A DNA stretch of 45,774 bases. Origin: Desulfobulbaceae bacterium (lineage in GTDB: Bacteria; Desulfobacterota; Desulfobulbia; Desulfobulbales; VMSU01). The notes under the pieces are model-generated. The model worked only from the letters and a program-made list of their open reading frames with translations, ran no database searches and was not told the DNA's origin. The DNA is taken from the NCBI GenBank assembly GCA_013792005.1, contig VMSU01000174.1, positions 1 to 45,774 on the forward strand, in the 5' to 3' direction. Each line of letters opens with the position of its first letter. Position 1 is the stretch's first letter. Shown here piece by piece: positions 8,873-18,063 of this stretch. The position numbers and the translations under genes were made by a program.

Positions 8873-10501
8873 ATGCTTAACAAACGTAAATTTTCGGGAC
8901 ATGAATCTATCGATTCCACTCCCGGTACTCTTCTGATCGTCGATGACGATCCTATTAATCGCCAGGTCCTCCGTTGTCTCTTCGAGCTGGAGAGTTATCA
9001 AATCATTGAAGCGGTGAATGGCCAGGATGGCCTTAATCGAGCCCTCGCCGACCGTCCAGACCTTATCCTTCTCGACATCATGATGCCTGGTCTTGACGGA
9101 TACGACGTCTGCAAGGCGTTGTCACAAGATGAAGCAACTGCATCGATCCCGGTGATCATGGTCACGGCGCTCAGCAGCGCCCAGGACGAAACCAAAGGCC
9201 TTGACGCCGGAGCTGTCGATTTTATAACCAAACCTTTTAATCCCAAAGTTATCCAGGCTAGAGTGCATGCTCACCTCCAACTAAAAAGGGATCGTGACAT
9301 CCTCGCCAACAAGTCCGCAAGGCTCGAACTCAGCAACCGCCTGCTGGAGCAGGAGATTGAGGATCACTTGGCTACAGAGGAAGCCCTGAGCAAAGCTCGA
9401 AATGACCTCGCCCAATTCAGCCGCGTCCGCGAAGGGGTAATCAAGGATCTGTTTCATGCCATGTGCGAAATGCTCTCATCCCGGGACATGTACACCTTTG
9501 AACACGGCCTGCGCGTTGCATCCATAGCCAGACTCATCGGTGAAGACATGAAATTATCAGCTCATGATATCGAAGCGCTGGAACTCGGTTGCATGCTCCA
9601 CGATATCAGTAAGGTTGCGATCCCCGATGACGTACTACTCAAGCCCGGCCTTTTTAACACCCAAGACCGTAAAATCATGATGATGCACCCGGCCTTGGGC
9701 GCAAAAATATTTTCTCGCCAGGCCTGCGACCCAGATATCATTGACATTATCCATCACCACCACGAACGCCTGGATGGCAGCGGCTACCCCGATCAACTTC
9801 GGGGGGATCAAATTAACCACCTCACCAAAATCACCATGGTGGCTGACAGCTATGAAGCCATGATCGCCCGTCGCCCATACAAAAAGGCAATGACACGAAC
9901 CAATGCTCTGGCCCGTCTGCAGCAAGAAGTAGAGAAGGGCCGCCTTGATGGAGATATTGTTGCCAGACTGGTCAAGGTAACCGAATCATGGGATCCTCTT
10001 GCCATCAATCATGATTTTCATGATGACAGCACACGAGACCTGGAATTATTTCGCAAAAAAACCTACTTCAAAGAACCGCTAAGCGACTTCTACAACTACC
10101 GTTATCTCTTCTATCTCGAAGAAGTCGGCCTGCTTGAGAGCCACAGCGGCTACACTATAACCAAAATCTCATTTACCAGCCTCGACCAGATCAACAAACA
10201 GCACGGCTACCTTATCACCGACCAGGTCATTGACGAAGTGGGCATGAACCTCTACGAAGCAATCGACAAATTGAATGAACACCTGGAGTGCATTACTATT
10301 TTGCTGAGAAAAGGGACCACCTATCTCCTCTACACCAATTGCCAGGACGACACGATCAAACGGCTTGACCTCGACATCAACACCTGCCTGCAACGATTCT
10401 CCGATGAGTGGCATGGCACAACCCAACTCACCACGCAGCATTTCAATGAACACCAATCAATTCAAGACGCCATCTATCAAATGCTCGACCACACCGGTTA
10501 A
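8873..10501 (+). CDS. Response regulator: REC, coiled coil, HD-GYP phosphodiesterase, degenerate GGDEF-like tail
   Basis: This is probably a phosphorylation-controlled cyclic-di-GMP phosphodiesterase in the cytosol. Residues 18-135 are a receiver with acidic Asp24-Asp26, phosphoacceptor Asp68 (LLDIMMP) and Lys120 (TKP). A coiled coil follows (about 140-185). The HD-GYP domain has His243-Asp244, the HHHHERLDGSGYP signature (294-306), and DSYEAM. The last 160 residues resemble a GGDEF fold (YNYRYLFYLEEVG, then FTSLDQINKQHGY), but LLRKGTTYLLY stands where GGDEF should be, so it cannot be a cyclase and may be a binding or dimerisation domain. No kinase gene is adjacent. The stop codon overlaps that of the convergent ABC gene. 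Confidence 0.9.
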   Translation: MLNKRKFSGHESIDSTPGTLLIVDDDPINRQVLRCLFELESYQIIEAVNGQDGLNRALADRPDLILLDIMMPGLDGYDVCKALSQDEATASIPVIMVTALSSAQDETKGLDAGAVDFITKPFNPKVIQARVHAHLQLKRDRDILANKSARLELSNRLLEQEIEDHLATEEALSKARNDLAQFSRVREGVIKDLFHAMCEMLSSRDMYTFEHGLRVASIARLIGEDMKLSAHDIEALELGCMLHDISKVAIPDDVLLKPGLFNTQDRKIMMMHPALGAKIFSRQACDPDIIDIIHHHHERLDGSGYPDQLRGDQINHLTKITMVADSYEAMIARRPYKKAMTRTNALARLQQEVEKGRLDGDIVARLVKVTESWDPLAINHDFHDDSTRDLELFRKKTYFKEPLSDFYNYRYLFYLEEVGLLESHSGYTITKISFTSLDQINKQHGYLITDQVIDEVGMNLYEAIDKLNEHLECITILLRKGTTYLLYTNCQDDTIKRLDLDINTCLQRFSDEWHGTTQLTTQHFNEHQSIQDAIYQMLDHTG

Positions 10502-12330
10502 CACACAGGCAAAGAGTTGACCGCAAATCCCTTTCCCGGCACAGGAGCCTTGAGTTGCTGCTGCGCCACCAGGTCCCGAAAAATCCCCCCCTGCCTCATC
10601 AACTCTTGGTAGCTCCCCTGCTCGGCAATACGGCCCTGATCAAGGACAACAATCCGATCTGCATCTCGGATTGTCGACAGCCGGTGGGCGATCAAGATGC
10701 TGGTCCGACTGCGGATAGTCGCCCGCACCGCCCTTTCAACCAGCATCTCGGTCATGGAATCGATATTAGCGGTGGCCTCGTCCAGAATTAAAATCCTGGG
10801 ATCTCGAACCAGCACCCTGGCCAGAGCCAAGAGTTGCTTCTGCCCGGTAGAAAACTCCCACCCGCCCTCTCCGATCACGGTGTCAATCCCCGCCGGCAGG
10901 CGGCTTGCCACCTCGGTTAATTGCGCCTTTGCCAGAATGGTCCCCAGCGCCTCATCACTAATCGCCTCACCCAGGCAGATATTTTCTCGCAATGAGCCAG
11001 GGATCAGCAACACATCCTGGATCACCATCCCAATCTGTTGCCTGAGCCAGCGCAGGTCAAAATCATGGAGCATATTGCCATCAATACTGATCGTTCCGTG
11101 CTGAGGGGAATACAGCCGCTCCAATAAGTTAATAATAGTCGTCTTGCCAGAGCCAGTAGCGCCAACAATAGCAATGGTCTCTCCCGCCTGGATGTTCAGG
11201 TTGAAACCGGCCAGTATCCACTCCGGTTCCTGATACGCAAAATGAACTTCGGAAAAACATATCTCGCCCTGGAGAGAGACTCCTCTCTCGTTCCCATCGG
11301 TGATCGCTGGAGCACGATCAAGGAGTTCGAAGATACGCTCGGCAGAGGCCATGGCTGATTGAATAATAGAATATTTTTCCGAAATTTCCCGAACCGGCTT
11401 GAAAAAAAGCCGCATATAAAAAATGAACGCTGTGAGATCACCGAAGGTCATATGAAGTTTAAGGACCTGACCACCTCCATACCAAATAATCAGGGCTATG
11501 GCGACTGCACTCAGAACCTCAATAAAGGGGACAAAGATGGCAAATATCTTAATCTGTTGCAGATTCTTTTGAGTATAATCCTGATTCTCCTGCCTGAACC
11601 TAGCCACAGCGTCATCTTCCCGCAGAAAATGCCTGATCAAGGCAACCCCAGCTAAAGACTCCTGCAGGAATGAGTTAATGATTGCCAACTGAGTACGAAT
11701 CGCCCGAAACACCTTTCGCGCCATTCGACTGAACACCACCAAATTGAGGATGATCAATGGCACCAAGGCAAGCATCATCAAGGCAAGTCGCCAATTGACT
11801 GTCATCAAGATGACCAGAATAGCCACGAACTGAACACCATCATTGAACAGGGTAACGATAACCGAGGTGAACATTTCGTTCATATTCTGGATATCGTTAC
11901 TTAAGCGCGTAACCAGCTTCCCAGTAGGCGTCTTATTGAAAAAGGCAAGATCCTGCTTTAATAAGTGGGAAAAGAGATGCTGACGCACCCGGTGCATAAT
12001 GTTTTGGCTGGTCCACTCAAGAATCGTGGTTTGAAAGAAACTGGCGATAAACCCCATAATCACCATTACGATAAAGATAGCAGTCATCTGCTGCAGACCG
12101 ACAAGGCGGGCCGTGCGCGTAATAGAGTCATCCATGATAAATCGATCAATGGCAATTCGAACCAAATGAGGGAGTACCAGACCGGTGGCAATTACGATCA
12201 AGGCCAGGAGGATAGCGATAATCATTCCTTTAGCCTGGGGTCGGATGTAGGAAAACATCCGCCGCCAAAGATGACGATCATGCAATTCGCCAAGGGTATC
12301 CTCCTCGAAGAAGCCAAAATTATGCTCCAT
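10498..12330 (-). CDS. ABC exporter, fused permease/ATPase, MdlB-like half
   Basis: This is the second half of a probable heterodimeric type IV ABC exporter in the inner membrane. About 610 residues comprise six membrane helices and one nucleotide-binding domain: Walker A GATGSGKT (about 389), a signature reading FSTGQKQ instead of LSGGQ (about 491), and Walker B ILILDEATANID (about 512) with the catalytic Glu present. I start it at ATG 12330, which has AAGGGG at good spacing; an in-frame GTG at 12348 is possible. The gene overlaps the end of the MdlA-like gene, so the pair is co-translated. The substrate is unknown; lipid or drug export is typical for the family. Confidence 0.9.
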   Translation of the reverse strand: MEHNFGFFEEDTLGELHDRHLWRRMFSYIRPQAKGMIIAILLALIVIATGLVLPHLVRIAIDRFIMDDSITRTARLVGLQQMTAIFIVMVIMGFIASFFQTTILEWTSQNIMHRVRQHLFSHLLKQDLAFFNKTPTGKLVTRLSNDIQNMNEMFTSVIVTLFNDGVQFVAILVILMTVNWRLALMMLALVPLIILNLVVFSRMARKVFRAIRTQLAIINSFLQESLAGVALIRHFLREDDAVARFRQENQDYTQKNLQQIKIFAIFVPFIEVLSAVAIALIIWYGGGQVLKLHMTFGDLTAFIFYMRLFFKPVREISEKYSIIQSAMASAERIFELLDRAPAITDGNERGVSLQGEICFSEVHFAYQEPEWILAGFNLNIQAGETIAIVGATGSGKTTIINLLERLYSPQHGTISIDGNMLHDFDLRWLRQQIGMVIQDVLLIPGSLRENICLGEAISDEALGTILAKAQLTEVASRLPAGIDTVIGEGGWEFSTGQKQLLALARVLVRDPRILILDEATANIDSMTEMLVERAVRATIRSRTSILIAHRLSTIRDADRIVVLDQGRIAEQGSYQELMRQGGIFRDLVAQQQLKAPVPGKGFAVNSLPVC

Positions 12331-14128
12331 GGCTTTTCCCCTTGGCACTACACCCTGCCTGTTTATGGTATATCGTCTGGTAATAAACGTTTTGAGCCAA
12401 CAGGTGATGATGACTACCCACCCCGGTAATCATACCACCTTCAAGCACTGCCACCTCTTTCGCCCCGGCAAGTTGAGCCAATCGATGCGAGGCCATGATC
12501 ACAATGGCCGAACGTGCATACTCCATAATAGCCGCGAGGACCTGCTGTTCGGTCCCTGCATCAATCGCGGACAGACCATCATCAATAATCAGAACAGGCG
12601 CCTTGGTGAGCAGGGCTCGAGCCAGAGATATCCTTTGCCGCTGTCCTCCAGACAATTTGACGCCTTTTTCTCCAATCCGACTCGCATACCCTTGAGTGAA
12701 TTGACGAATCTCATCATCAATCCCAACAGCACGAGCAACGCTCTGAATGTCATCAGCCGTAGCCTCTGGTCGACCAAAACTGATATTGGCGGCAATGGTA
12801 TCAGAGAAGAGAAACGGTTCCTGAGGTGCGTAAGCGACAGACTGGCGATACCAGGCCAGATCAAGCTGGTTCACATCCTGTCCATTGACGAAAACGGAAC
12901 CTGCCGGAACAGGATAGAGCCTGGCTAATAGATGACACAACGTGCTTTTTCCCGATCCGGTTGGTCCCAAAAGACCAAAGAGCCCAGAAGAAAAATCTAG
13001 ATTAATGCCCTGTAACACAGCTGAGGCCTGTCCAGGATAGACAAAATCAAGTGAGCGAAGCTCTATCAATGAAACAGACACCGTCGGAACAAGGCCAGGC
13101 CCTCCGACCTCAAAAGAAGGACGTTCATCTAAGATTTCCTGAATACGGGCCAGAGAGGTCACTCCTCGCTGAAAGAGATTCGCCACCCAGCCAATTGCCA
13201 TCATCGGCCAGACCAACATGAACAGGTAGCTAATAAAAGCGACAAAATCACCAATAGTAATTGTGCCGTTGATGGCCATCCTGCCCCCAACAATAACCAC
13301 CAGCAGCAGACTGATATTGGCAACCAACCCGGATATGGGAAAGAGAAGGCCTTGAATGGTGGCAACCATCATGGCATGCTTGATGTAAGTTCGTCCCAGA
13401 CGATCAAAGCGCTCGGTTTGATCTTTTTCCCGAGTATAAATTTTGACCAGTCGCATGGCATTAATTGTGCTGCGGGCCATCTCGGTAATCCCGGAAAACG
13501 TCTCCTGGACCGTGCTGAAACGCTTATGGAGACGAGTAGAGAGTATCTTGGTCAGAGCTGCCAAAAAAGGCAACGGGCTAAGGGCAATCAGAGTAAGTTC
13601 GGGGTTAATATAAGCCATGAACGACAAAACCGCCGCAGTCATGATCACAGCATCAACCAGCGAGATCAAACCCATGCCCAGCGCCAGTTGCACCGAGGCC
13701 AAGTCGTTGGTGGCCAAGGCCATCAGTTCGCCGGTACTACGACGCTGAAAAAAAGGCCGATCAAGGGTCATCAGGTGGGAAAAGAGTTGATCACGAAGAT
13801 CCCGCTCCATGAAACGGGAGAATCCTAAGATCAAATTTCGCCAGAAATAACGAAAAACAGCTACGCCAAAGGCGAGCACGACGATCACGACTCCCCACTG
13901 AAAAAGGGCAGATTGCCCACCTGCACCGCGCTCAATGCCGTCGATACTGGACTTAATGACCCTGGGAATCAGAAGTTGGCACAAATCAACACCGATCAAG
14001 GCCAAGATGCCTCCGGCAACCCATAGGCGATACTTCACAAAATGAGGTCGAAGCAGAGCAAAGGAGTGCGCTATCTGCCCTGAAAGTTCAGGGTTGGTGG
14101 ATGGTTTGATGGAGTGATTCTCCTTCAT
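12320..14128 (-). CDS. ABC exporter, fused permease/ATPase, MdlA-like half
   Basis: The 602-residue protein has an N-terminal six-helix exporter domain and a C-terminal ATPase domain. Walker A GPTGSGKS is near 387, the signature LSGGQRQ near 489, and Walker B VLIIDDGLSAID near 510. In the last motif the catalytic Glu is Asp, as I recall for E. coli MdlA and for the degenerate site of heterodimeric exporters. With the canonical Glu in its partner, the two genes form an asymmetric pair with one strong ATPase site. Its ATG overlaps the stop of dus by one base (TAATG), so dus and the exporter genes are one operon. No substrate can be inferred. Confidence 0.9.
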   Translation of the reverse strand: MKENHSIKPSTNPELSGQIAHSFALLRPHFVKYRLWVAGGILALIGVDLCQLLIPRVIKSSIDGIERGAGGQSALFQWGVVIVVLAFGVAVFRYFWRNLILGFSRFMERDLRDQLFSHLMTLDRPFFQRRSTGELMALATNDLASVQLALGMGLISLVDAVIMTAAVLSFMAYINPELTLIALSPLPFLAALTKILSTRLHKRFSTVQETFSGITEMARSTINAMRLVKIYTREKDQTERFDRLGRTYIKHAMMVATIQGLLFPISGLVANISLLLVVIVGGRMAINGTITIGDFVAFISYLFMLVWPMMAIGWVANLFQRGVTSLARIQEILDERPSFEVGGPGLVPTVSVSLIELRSLDFVYPGQASAVLQGINLDFSSGLFGLLGPTGSGKSTLCHLLARLYPVPAGSVFVNGQDVNQLDLAWYRQSVAYAPQEPFLFSDTIAANISFGRPEATADDIQSVARAVGIDDEIRQFTQGYASRIGEKGVKLSGGQRQRISLARALLTKAPVLIIDDGLSAIDAGTEQQVLAAIMEYARSAIVIMASHRLAQLAGAKEVAVLEGGMITGVGSHHHLLAQNVYYQTIYHKQAGCSAKGKSHGA

Positions 14129-15081
14129 TATAGAGAGTGATTACAGCCTGTATCAGAATCAACACTCTGAATAAGTTGACACAACTCGGCAAAAGACTGG
14201 ACGGCAAAAATCTGATTGCGGATGGTGGCGCCATTATGCGCGCCTTTGAAATAGCGGATAGCTGTACTTTTGATTCGGCCAAGCATCCGATCAGCAGGAA
14301 GAAATTGCTCGATAAGCGATAAATGTCGGATCAGGGCTTTGGTCCGCACGACCATGGTGACAGGCAATTGCTCGGGAGAGAATATCCATGGAGCGCCCAG
14401 GGCAGCGCGACCGATCATTACTCCGTCGCAGCCAGTGACTGACATCATCTCCCTACCCTCCTCAATGGAGGCCAAATCGCCGTTGCCGATGACCGGGATG
14501 GAGACAGCTCGTTTGACTGCTGCAATCACCGACCAGTCCACCGTGCCGCCAAAACCGTCAGACCAGGTCCGGGCATGAACCGTAACCGCAGCCGCCCCGG
14601 CACCTTCGGCCATCCGGGCAAACTCCGGGGCATTGATCCGGTCATGGGTCCAGCCGGAGCGGAACTTTACCGTCACCGGCTTGTCGGTATTCGCTACAAC
14701 CTGCCGAATAATCTGTTCCGCTAGGAGTGGGTACTTCATCAGGGCCGACCCAGACAATTTCTTGACCACCTTCTTGACCGGACACCCCATATTGATATCA
14801 ATTATGTCAATGGGATGACTATTCACAAGAGCGGCAGCCTGCCCCATAACCTCGGGTTCTCCCCCAAAAAGCTGGATGGCCACCGGTCGCTCTTCCGGGA
14901 GACTAAACAACATGGCGTGGGTCTTTTCCTGCTGATAGGTAAGGCCATGACAGCTGATCATCTCGGAAAAGCAGCACCCTGCCCCATACTCACGGCAGAG
15001 CAAACGAAATGGCAGGTCGGTATATCCTGCCAGAGGAGCAAGTATGAATGGATTATCAAGTAAGACTGAACCGATACGCAT
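14128..15081 (-). CDS. dus: tRNA-dihydrouridine synthase, DusB-like
   Basis: This flavoenzyme reduces specific uridines of tRNA to dihydrouridine. The 317-residue product begins MRIGSVLLDNPFILAPLAGY and has the catalytic Cys100 in DINMGCP, followed by KKLSGSALM, the phosphate-binding VTVKFRSGW, and VIGNGD and GCDGVMIGRAALG near the FMN site. The length matches DusB. A longer frame from 15192 exists, but its extra part would lie over the tkt terminator and has no family likeness, so I start at ATG 15081. Its Shine-Dalgarno is weak. It leads an operon with the two ABC exporter genes. Confidence 0.93.
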   Translation of the reverse strand: MRIGSVLLDNPFILAPLAGYTDLPFRLLCREYGAGCCFSEMISCHGLTYQQEKTHAMLFSLPEERPVAIQLFGGEPEVMGQAAALVNSHPIDIIDINMGCPVKKVVKKLSGSALMKYPLLAEQIIRQVVANTDKPVTVKFRSGWTHDRINAPEFARMAEGAGAAAVTVHARTWSDGFGGTVDWSVIAAVKRAVSIPVIGNGDLASIEEGREMMSVTGCDGVMIGRAALGAPWIFSPEQLPVTMVVRTKALIRHLSLIEQFLPADRMLGRIKSTAIRYFKGAHNGATIRNQIFAVQSFAELCQLIQSVDSDTGCNHSL

Positions 15082-15123
15082 GAATAAGAAGCTAAAAGCA
15101 AAGGAGTGACGAATGTCACTCCG

Positions 15124-15158
15124 GAAAAAAAAGAGGGGCACGACAAGTCGTGCCCCTA
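15124..15158 (-). terminator. Rho-independent terminator of tkt
   Basis: Read on the minus strand, a perfect 10-bp stem GGGGCACGAC/GTCGTGCCCC with a two-base loop is followed by CTCTTTTTTTT. It lies just after the tkt stop codon and before dus, so tkt and dus are separate transcription units. Confidence 0.92.
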
Positions 15159-15184
15159 TGGATGAAAATAAGTGCGGCCCCAGA

Positions 15185-17176
15185 TCAACCAATCAAGGCC
15201 ATAGCGGCCTTAATCGCATGATCCTTGGTCACGCCAAAATACTCGAAAAGAACTTCGGCAGGAGCGGACTCTCCAAAACGATCTATACCGATAACCGCCC
15301 CCTCAAGTCCAACATATTTCCGCCAATAGCCAGTTACTCCCGCTTCAATGGCAAGACGCGGCACTCCTGACGGTAGCACCGAAACCTGATACGCCTTGTC
15401 TTGGTCATCAAAGATATTGGGGCATGGCATGGAGACCACCCTGACCCGATGTCCGGAAGCACCAAGATCGGCGGCAACGGCCATGGCGATTTCAATCTCG
15501 GAACCACATGAGATAATCACCACCTGCGGCACACCCGTGCAATCATTCAGGACATAACCACCCCGCTCAATCGCCGAAATCTGCTCAGGAGTCCGGGGCT
15601 GGTGAGGCAAGCCCTGACGAGAGAAGAGCAGCGAACTGGGTCCGGTCCTATTTTCAACCGCCACCTTCCATGCCACCGCCGACTCGACACCATCACATGG
15701 CCGCCACACCTGCATATTAGGAATCATCCGCAGGGTTGCAGCCTGCTCCACGGCCTGATGAGTGGGGCCATCTTCGCCCAAACCAATTGAATCATGGGTG
15801 AAGACAAAGATCCCTTGAATCTTCATCAGCGCCGCCATTCTCAAAGCGTTACGGGCATATTCGGAAAACATCAAGAAGGTAGCGCCATAGGGGATGAATC
15901 CGCCATGAAGAACGATTCCGTTCATAATAGCCGCCATCCCGAATTCGCGTACTCCAAAGTAGATATAATTGCCGCCATCCTCTTCCTTGATATTGCGACT
16001 TCCTTTCCAGATCGTCAGGTTCGAGCCGGCAAGATCTGCAGATCCCCCGATCAACTCGGGCAGAAAAGGAGCAAAACCGTTAATGGCATTCTGTGAGGCC
16101 TTACGGGTTGCCACCTTTTCGGCCTTGGCATTGACAGAGGCCACAAAAGCGCCGGCCTGGTCTTGCCAGTCGGCAGGCAGTTCCCCCTTCAATCGGCGAG
16201 CCAGTTCCTTGGCCAGTTCCGGATGACCCTTACGATAGGCATCAAATCGGCCCTGCCATTCCAACTCCAAGCTCTGTCCCTTGTTTTTAGCATCCCACCC
16301 CTGATAGACATCGGCCGGGATCTCAAACGGGGCGTGGGGCCAACCGATAGTCTGGCGGACCAAGGCAATCTCATCTACCCCCAAGGGCGCACCATGACAC
16401 TCCTCTTTCCCCTGCTTATTGGGAGAGCCCCACCCGATAATGGTCTTGCAACAAATCAGGGTCGGTTTATCAGTGACTGCCTTGGCATCAATAATCGCTT
16501 GCTTCACCTTCTCCGGGTCATGCCCATCAACCGCCGAAATAACATGCCAGCCATAGGCCTCAAAACGCTGTGGGGTGTTGTCGGCAAACCAACCCTCAAC
16601 CTCGCCATCAATACTGATCCCGTTATCATCATAAAAGGCGATCAGTTTTCCTAGGCCAAGGGTTCCGGCAAGAGAGCACACCTCGTGCGAGATACCCTCC
16701 ATCATGCAGCCATCGCCTAAGAATACATAAGTGTGATGATCGATGATCGGATGCCCCGGACGATTGAATTGTCCGGCAAGAGTCCGCTCGGCAATCGCCA
16801 TGCCCACGGCATTGGCAATCCCTTGCCCTAAAGGACCGGTAGTCGTCTCAACACCGGGGGCATAGCCATATTCTGGATGGCCAGGGGTCTTGGAGTGCAG
16901 TTGACGAAAATTCTTGATTTCATTGATATCAAGATCGTACCCGCTTAAATGCAGCAAAGAGTAAAGAAGCATTGAGCCATGACCGTTAGAGAGGACAAAA
17001 CGATCTCGATTCGGCCATTGCGGGTTGGCAGGATTATGATGCAAAAAATCGTTCCACAAGACTTCGGCAATATCAGCCATGCCCATGGGAGCGCCAGGAT
17101 GACCTGATTTAGCTTTCTGAATGGCATCCATGCTCAAGGCACGGATGGCGTTGGCAAGATGGCGACGGGATGTCAT
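15185..17176 (-). CDS. tkt: Transketolase
   Basis: Transketolase moves two-carbon ketol units between sugar phosphates in the non-oxidative pentose phosphate pathway, using thiamine diphosphate. The 663-residue protein has the normal full length. It shows [18 protein letters not shown] at the N-terminus, [18 protein letters not shown], the cofactor motif [13 protein letters not shown] with DDNGISIDG, and the central-domain [18 protein letters not shown] 17176 has GGAG at suitable spacing. It is a single-gene unit between a repeat A copy upstream and its own terminator downstream. Confidence 0.97.
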   Translation of the reverse strand: MTSRRHLANAIRALSMDAIQKAKSGHPGAPMGMADIAEVLWNDFLHHNPANPQWPNRDRFVLSNGHGSMLLYSLLHLSGYDLDINEIKNFRQLHSKTPGHPEYGYAPGVETTTGPLGQGIANAVGMAIAERTLAGQFNRPGHPIIDHHTYVFLGDGCMMEGISHEVCSLAGTLGLGKLIAFYDDNGISIDGEVEGWFADNTPQRFEAYGWHVISAVDGHDPEKVKQAIIDAKAVTDKPTLICCKTIIGWGSPNKQGKEECHGAPLGVDEIALVRQTIGWPHAPFEIPADVYQGWDAKNKGQSLELEWQGRFDAYRKGHPELAKELARRLKGELPADWQDQAGAFVASVNAKAEKVATRKASQNAINGFAPFLPELIGGSADLAGSNLTIWKGSRNIKEEDGGNYIYFGVREFGMAAIMNGIVLHGGFIPYGATFLMFSEYARNALRMAALMKIQGIFVFTHDSIGLGEDGPTHQAVEQAATLRMIPNMQVWRPCDGVESAVAWKVAVENRTGPSSLLFSRQGLPHQPRTPEQISAIERGGYVLNDCTGVPQVVIISCGSEIEIAMAVAADLGASGHRVRVVSMPCPNIFDDQDKAYQVSVLPSGVPRLAIEAGVTGYWRKYVGLEGAVIGIDRFGESAPAEVLFEYFGVTKDHAIKAAMALIG

Positions 17177-17203
17177 GAGCTATTCTCCAATAAGGTAATA
17201 GTG

Positions 17204-17365
17204 GTAACTGCTTAGGTTAACGGTTTACGGTTGGCAGTTGACGGTAAGCGATCCTGTCAATGGCTGAGCACATCCTGACTTCATGCATCTACGATGCATT
17301 CATGACTGGCCATGATTCTTTTAACTGTAAACCGATAACTGATTACCGTTAACCTAGGTAGTTAA
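17204..17365. repeat. Dispersed palindromic repeat, family A, copy 3
   Basis: This 162-bp copy lies between tkt and lptE in the opposite orientation to copies 1, 2 and 4. Its ends AACTGCTTAGGTTAACGG and CCGTTAACCTAGGTAGTT are nearly perfect inverted repeats. Its reverse complement reads GGTAATCAGTTATCGG, then AAAAGAATCATGGCCAGTC, matching copies 2 and 4. The inner hairpin contains ATGCATC/GATGCAT around 17283-17301. Confidence 0.88.
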
Positions 17366-17439
17366 AATGAACTGTAGGTAATCAATCCATAGAACGAAAA
17401 AACGCTCGGCAGTGCGTGTCCCTTCCTGTCCATTCCCTA

Positions 17440-18018
17440 TCAGTCTTGAATTACGTCTTCTGTTACATCTTCGACCGGCGGTGGTACCCCCGGACGGAGA
17501 ATGGTGTTGATCATGTAGAGATAGATCTCTTGACCAAAGCTGTCTGCTATCTTCTCAAACGCTGCCCTTCTGTTGGCCTGGATCACCATGGGATCCTGGC
17601 TCATTAAAAAAGTCTGCGTTCTGGTGGCTTCGCGTTTCCATGCTGGCTTACCACTCTTCCGGTCCACAAGCGTAAAATTGACAGTAAGCTCGACCTTGCC
17701 CTGGGTGGCCAATTGATAACGGCCAAAAGCAACTTCAGGGTAATTGACTCTCTCGATGACGCCACTCAGTTGATAGTCGGCCTCTGCCGCAGAATCGACT
17801 GAGTTAATAAGTCGACTCTTTCGCAACCAGTCCGACTGAGCCTGATACAAGATGTTCTCCAGACCAAGCTCCCCGGTTTTGTTAGTCCACATGGTACGGT
17901 ACAACTGGGAAGGATTCCCGTCCTTGGCCGCAGCATAAGGATTATAGTACCCGCAAGCAGCAAGAATAAGGGCGACAACCACCGCCATGGTAGCCCTGAG
18001 CAGTAAGCGCACTTTCAC
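17440..18018 (-). CDS. lptE: LPS-assembly lipoprotein LptE-like
   Basis: LptE is an outer-membrane lipoprotein that plugs and assembles the LptD translocon for lipopolysaccharide. The 192-residue product has a signal peptide ending in lipobox LILAAC with the lipidated Cys22, then Gly-Tyr-Tyr as in many LptE proteins, and a small soluble domain. Sequence likeness alone is modest, but the gene lies 45 bp after leuS, as in E. coli, which supports the call. The GTG start at 18018 has GGAGG seven bases upstream. It is the last gene of the mazG-to-lptE run. Confidence 0.85.
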   Translation of the reverse strand: MKVRLLLRATMAVVVALILAACGYYNPYAAAKDGNPSQLYRTMWTNKTGELGLENILYQAQSDWLRKSRLINSVDSAAEADYQLSGVIERVNYPEVAFGRYQLATQGKVELTVNFTLVDRKSGKPAWKREATRTQTFLMSQDPMVIQANRRAAFEKIADSFGQEIYLYMINTILRPGVPPPVEDVTEDVIQD

Positions 18019-18063
18019 TAAACCTCCATCGGCAAAGAGACTTTCGAGGTGGAATGCCGGATT

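Noticed and set aside
14128-15192. dus starting at the upstream codon 15192
   Set aside because: The extra 37 residues overlap the tkt terminator and have no family likeness.
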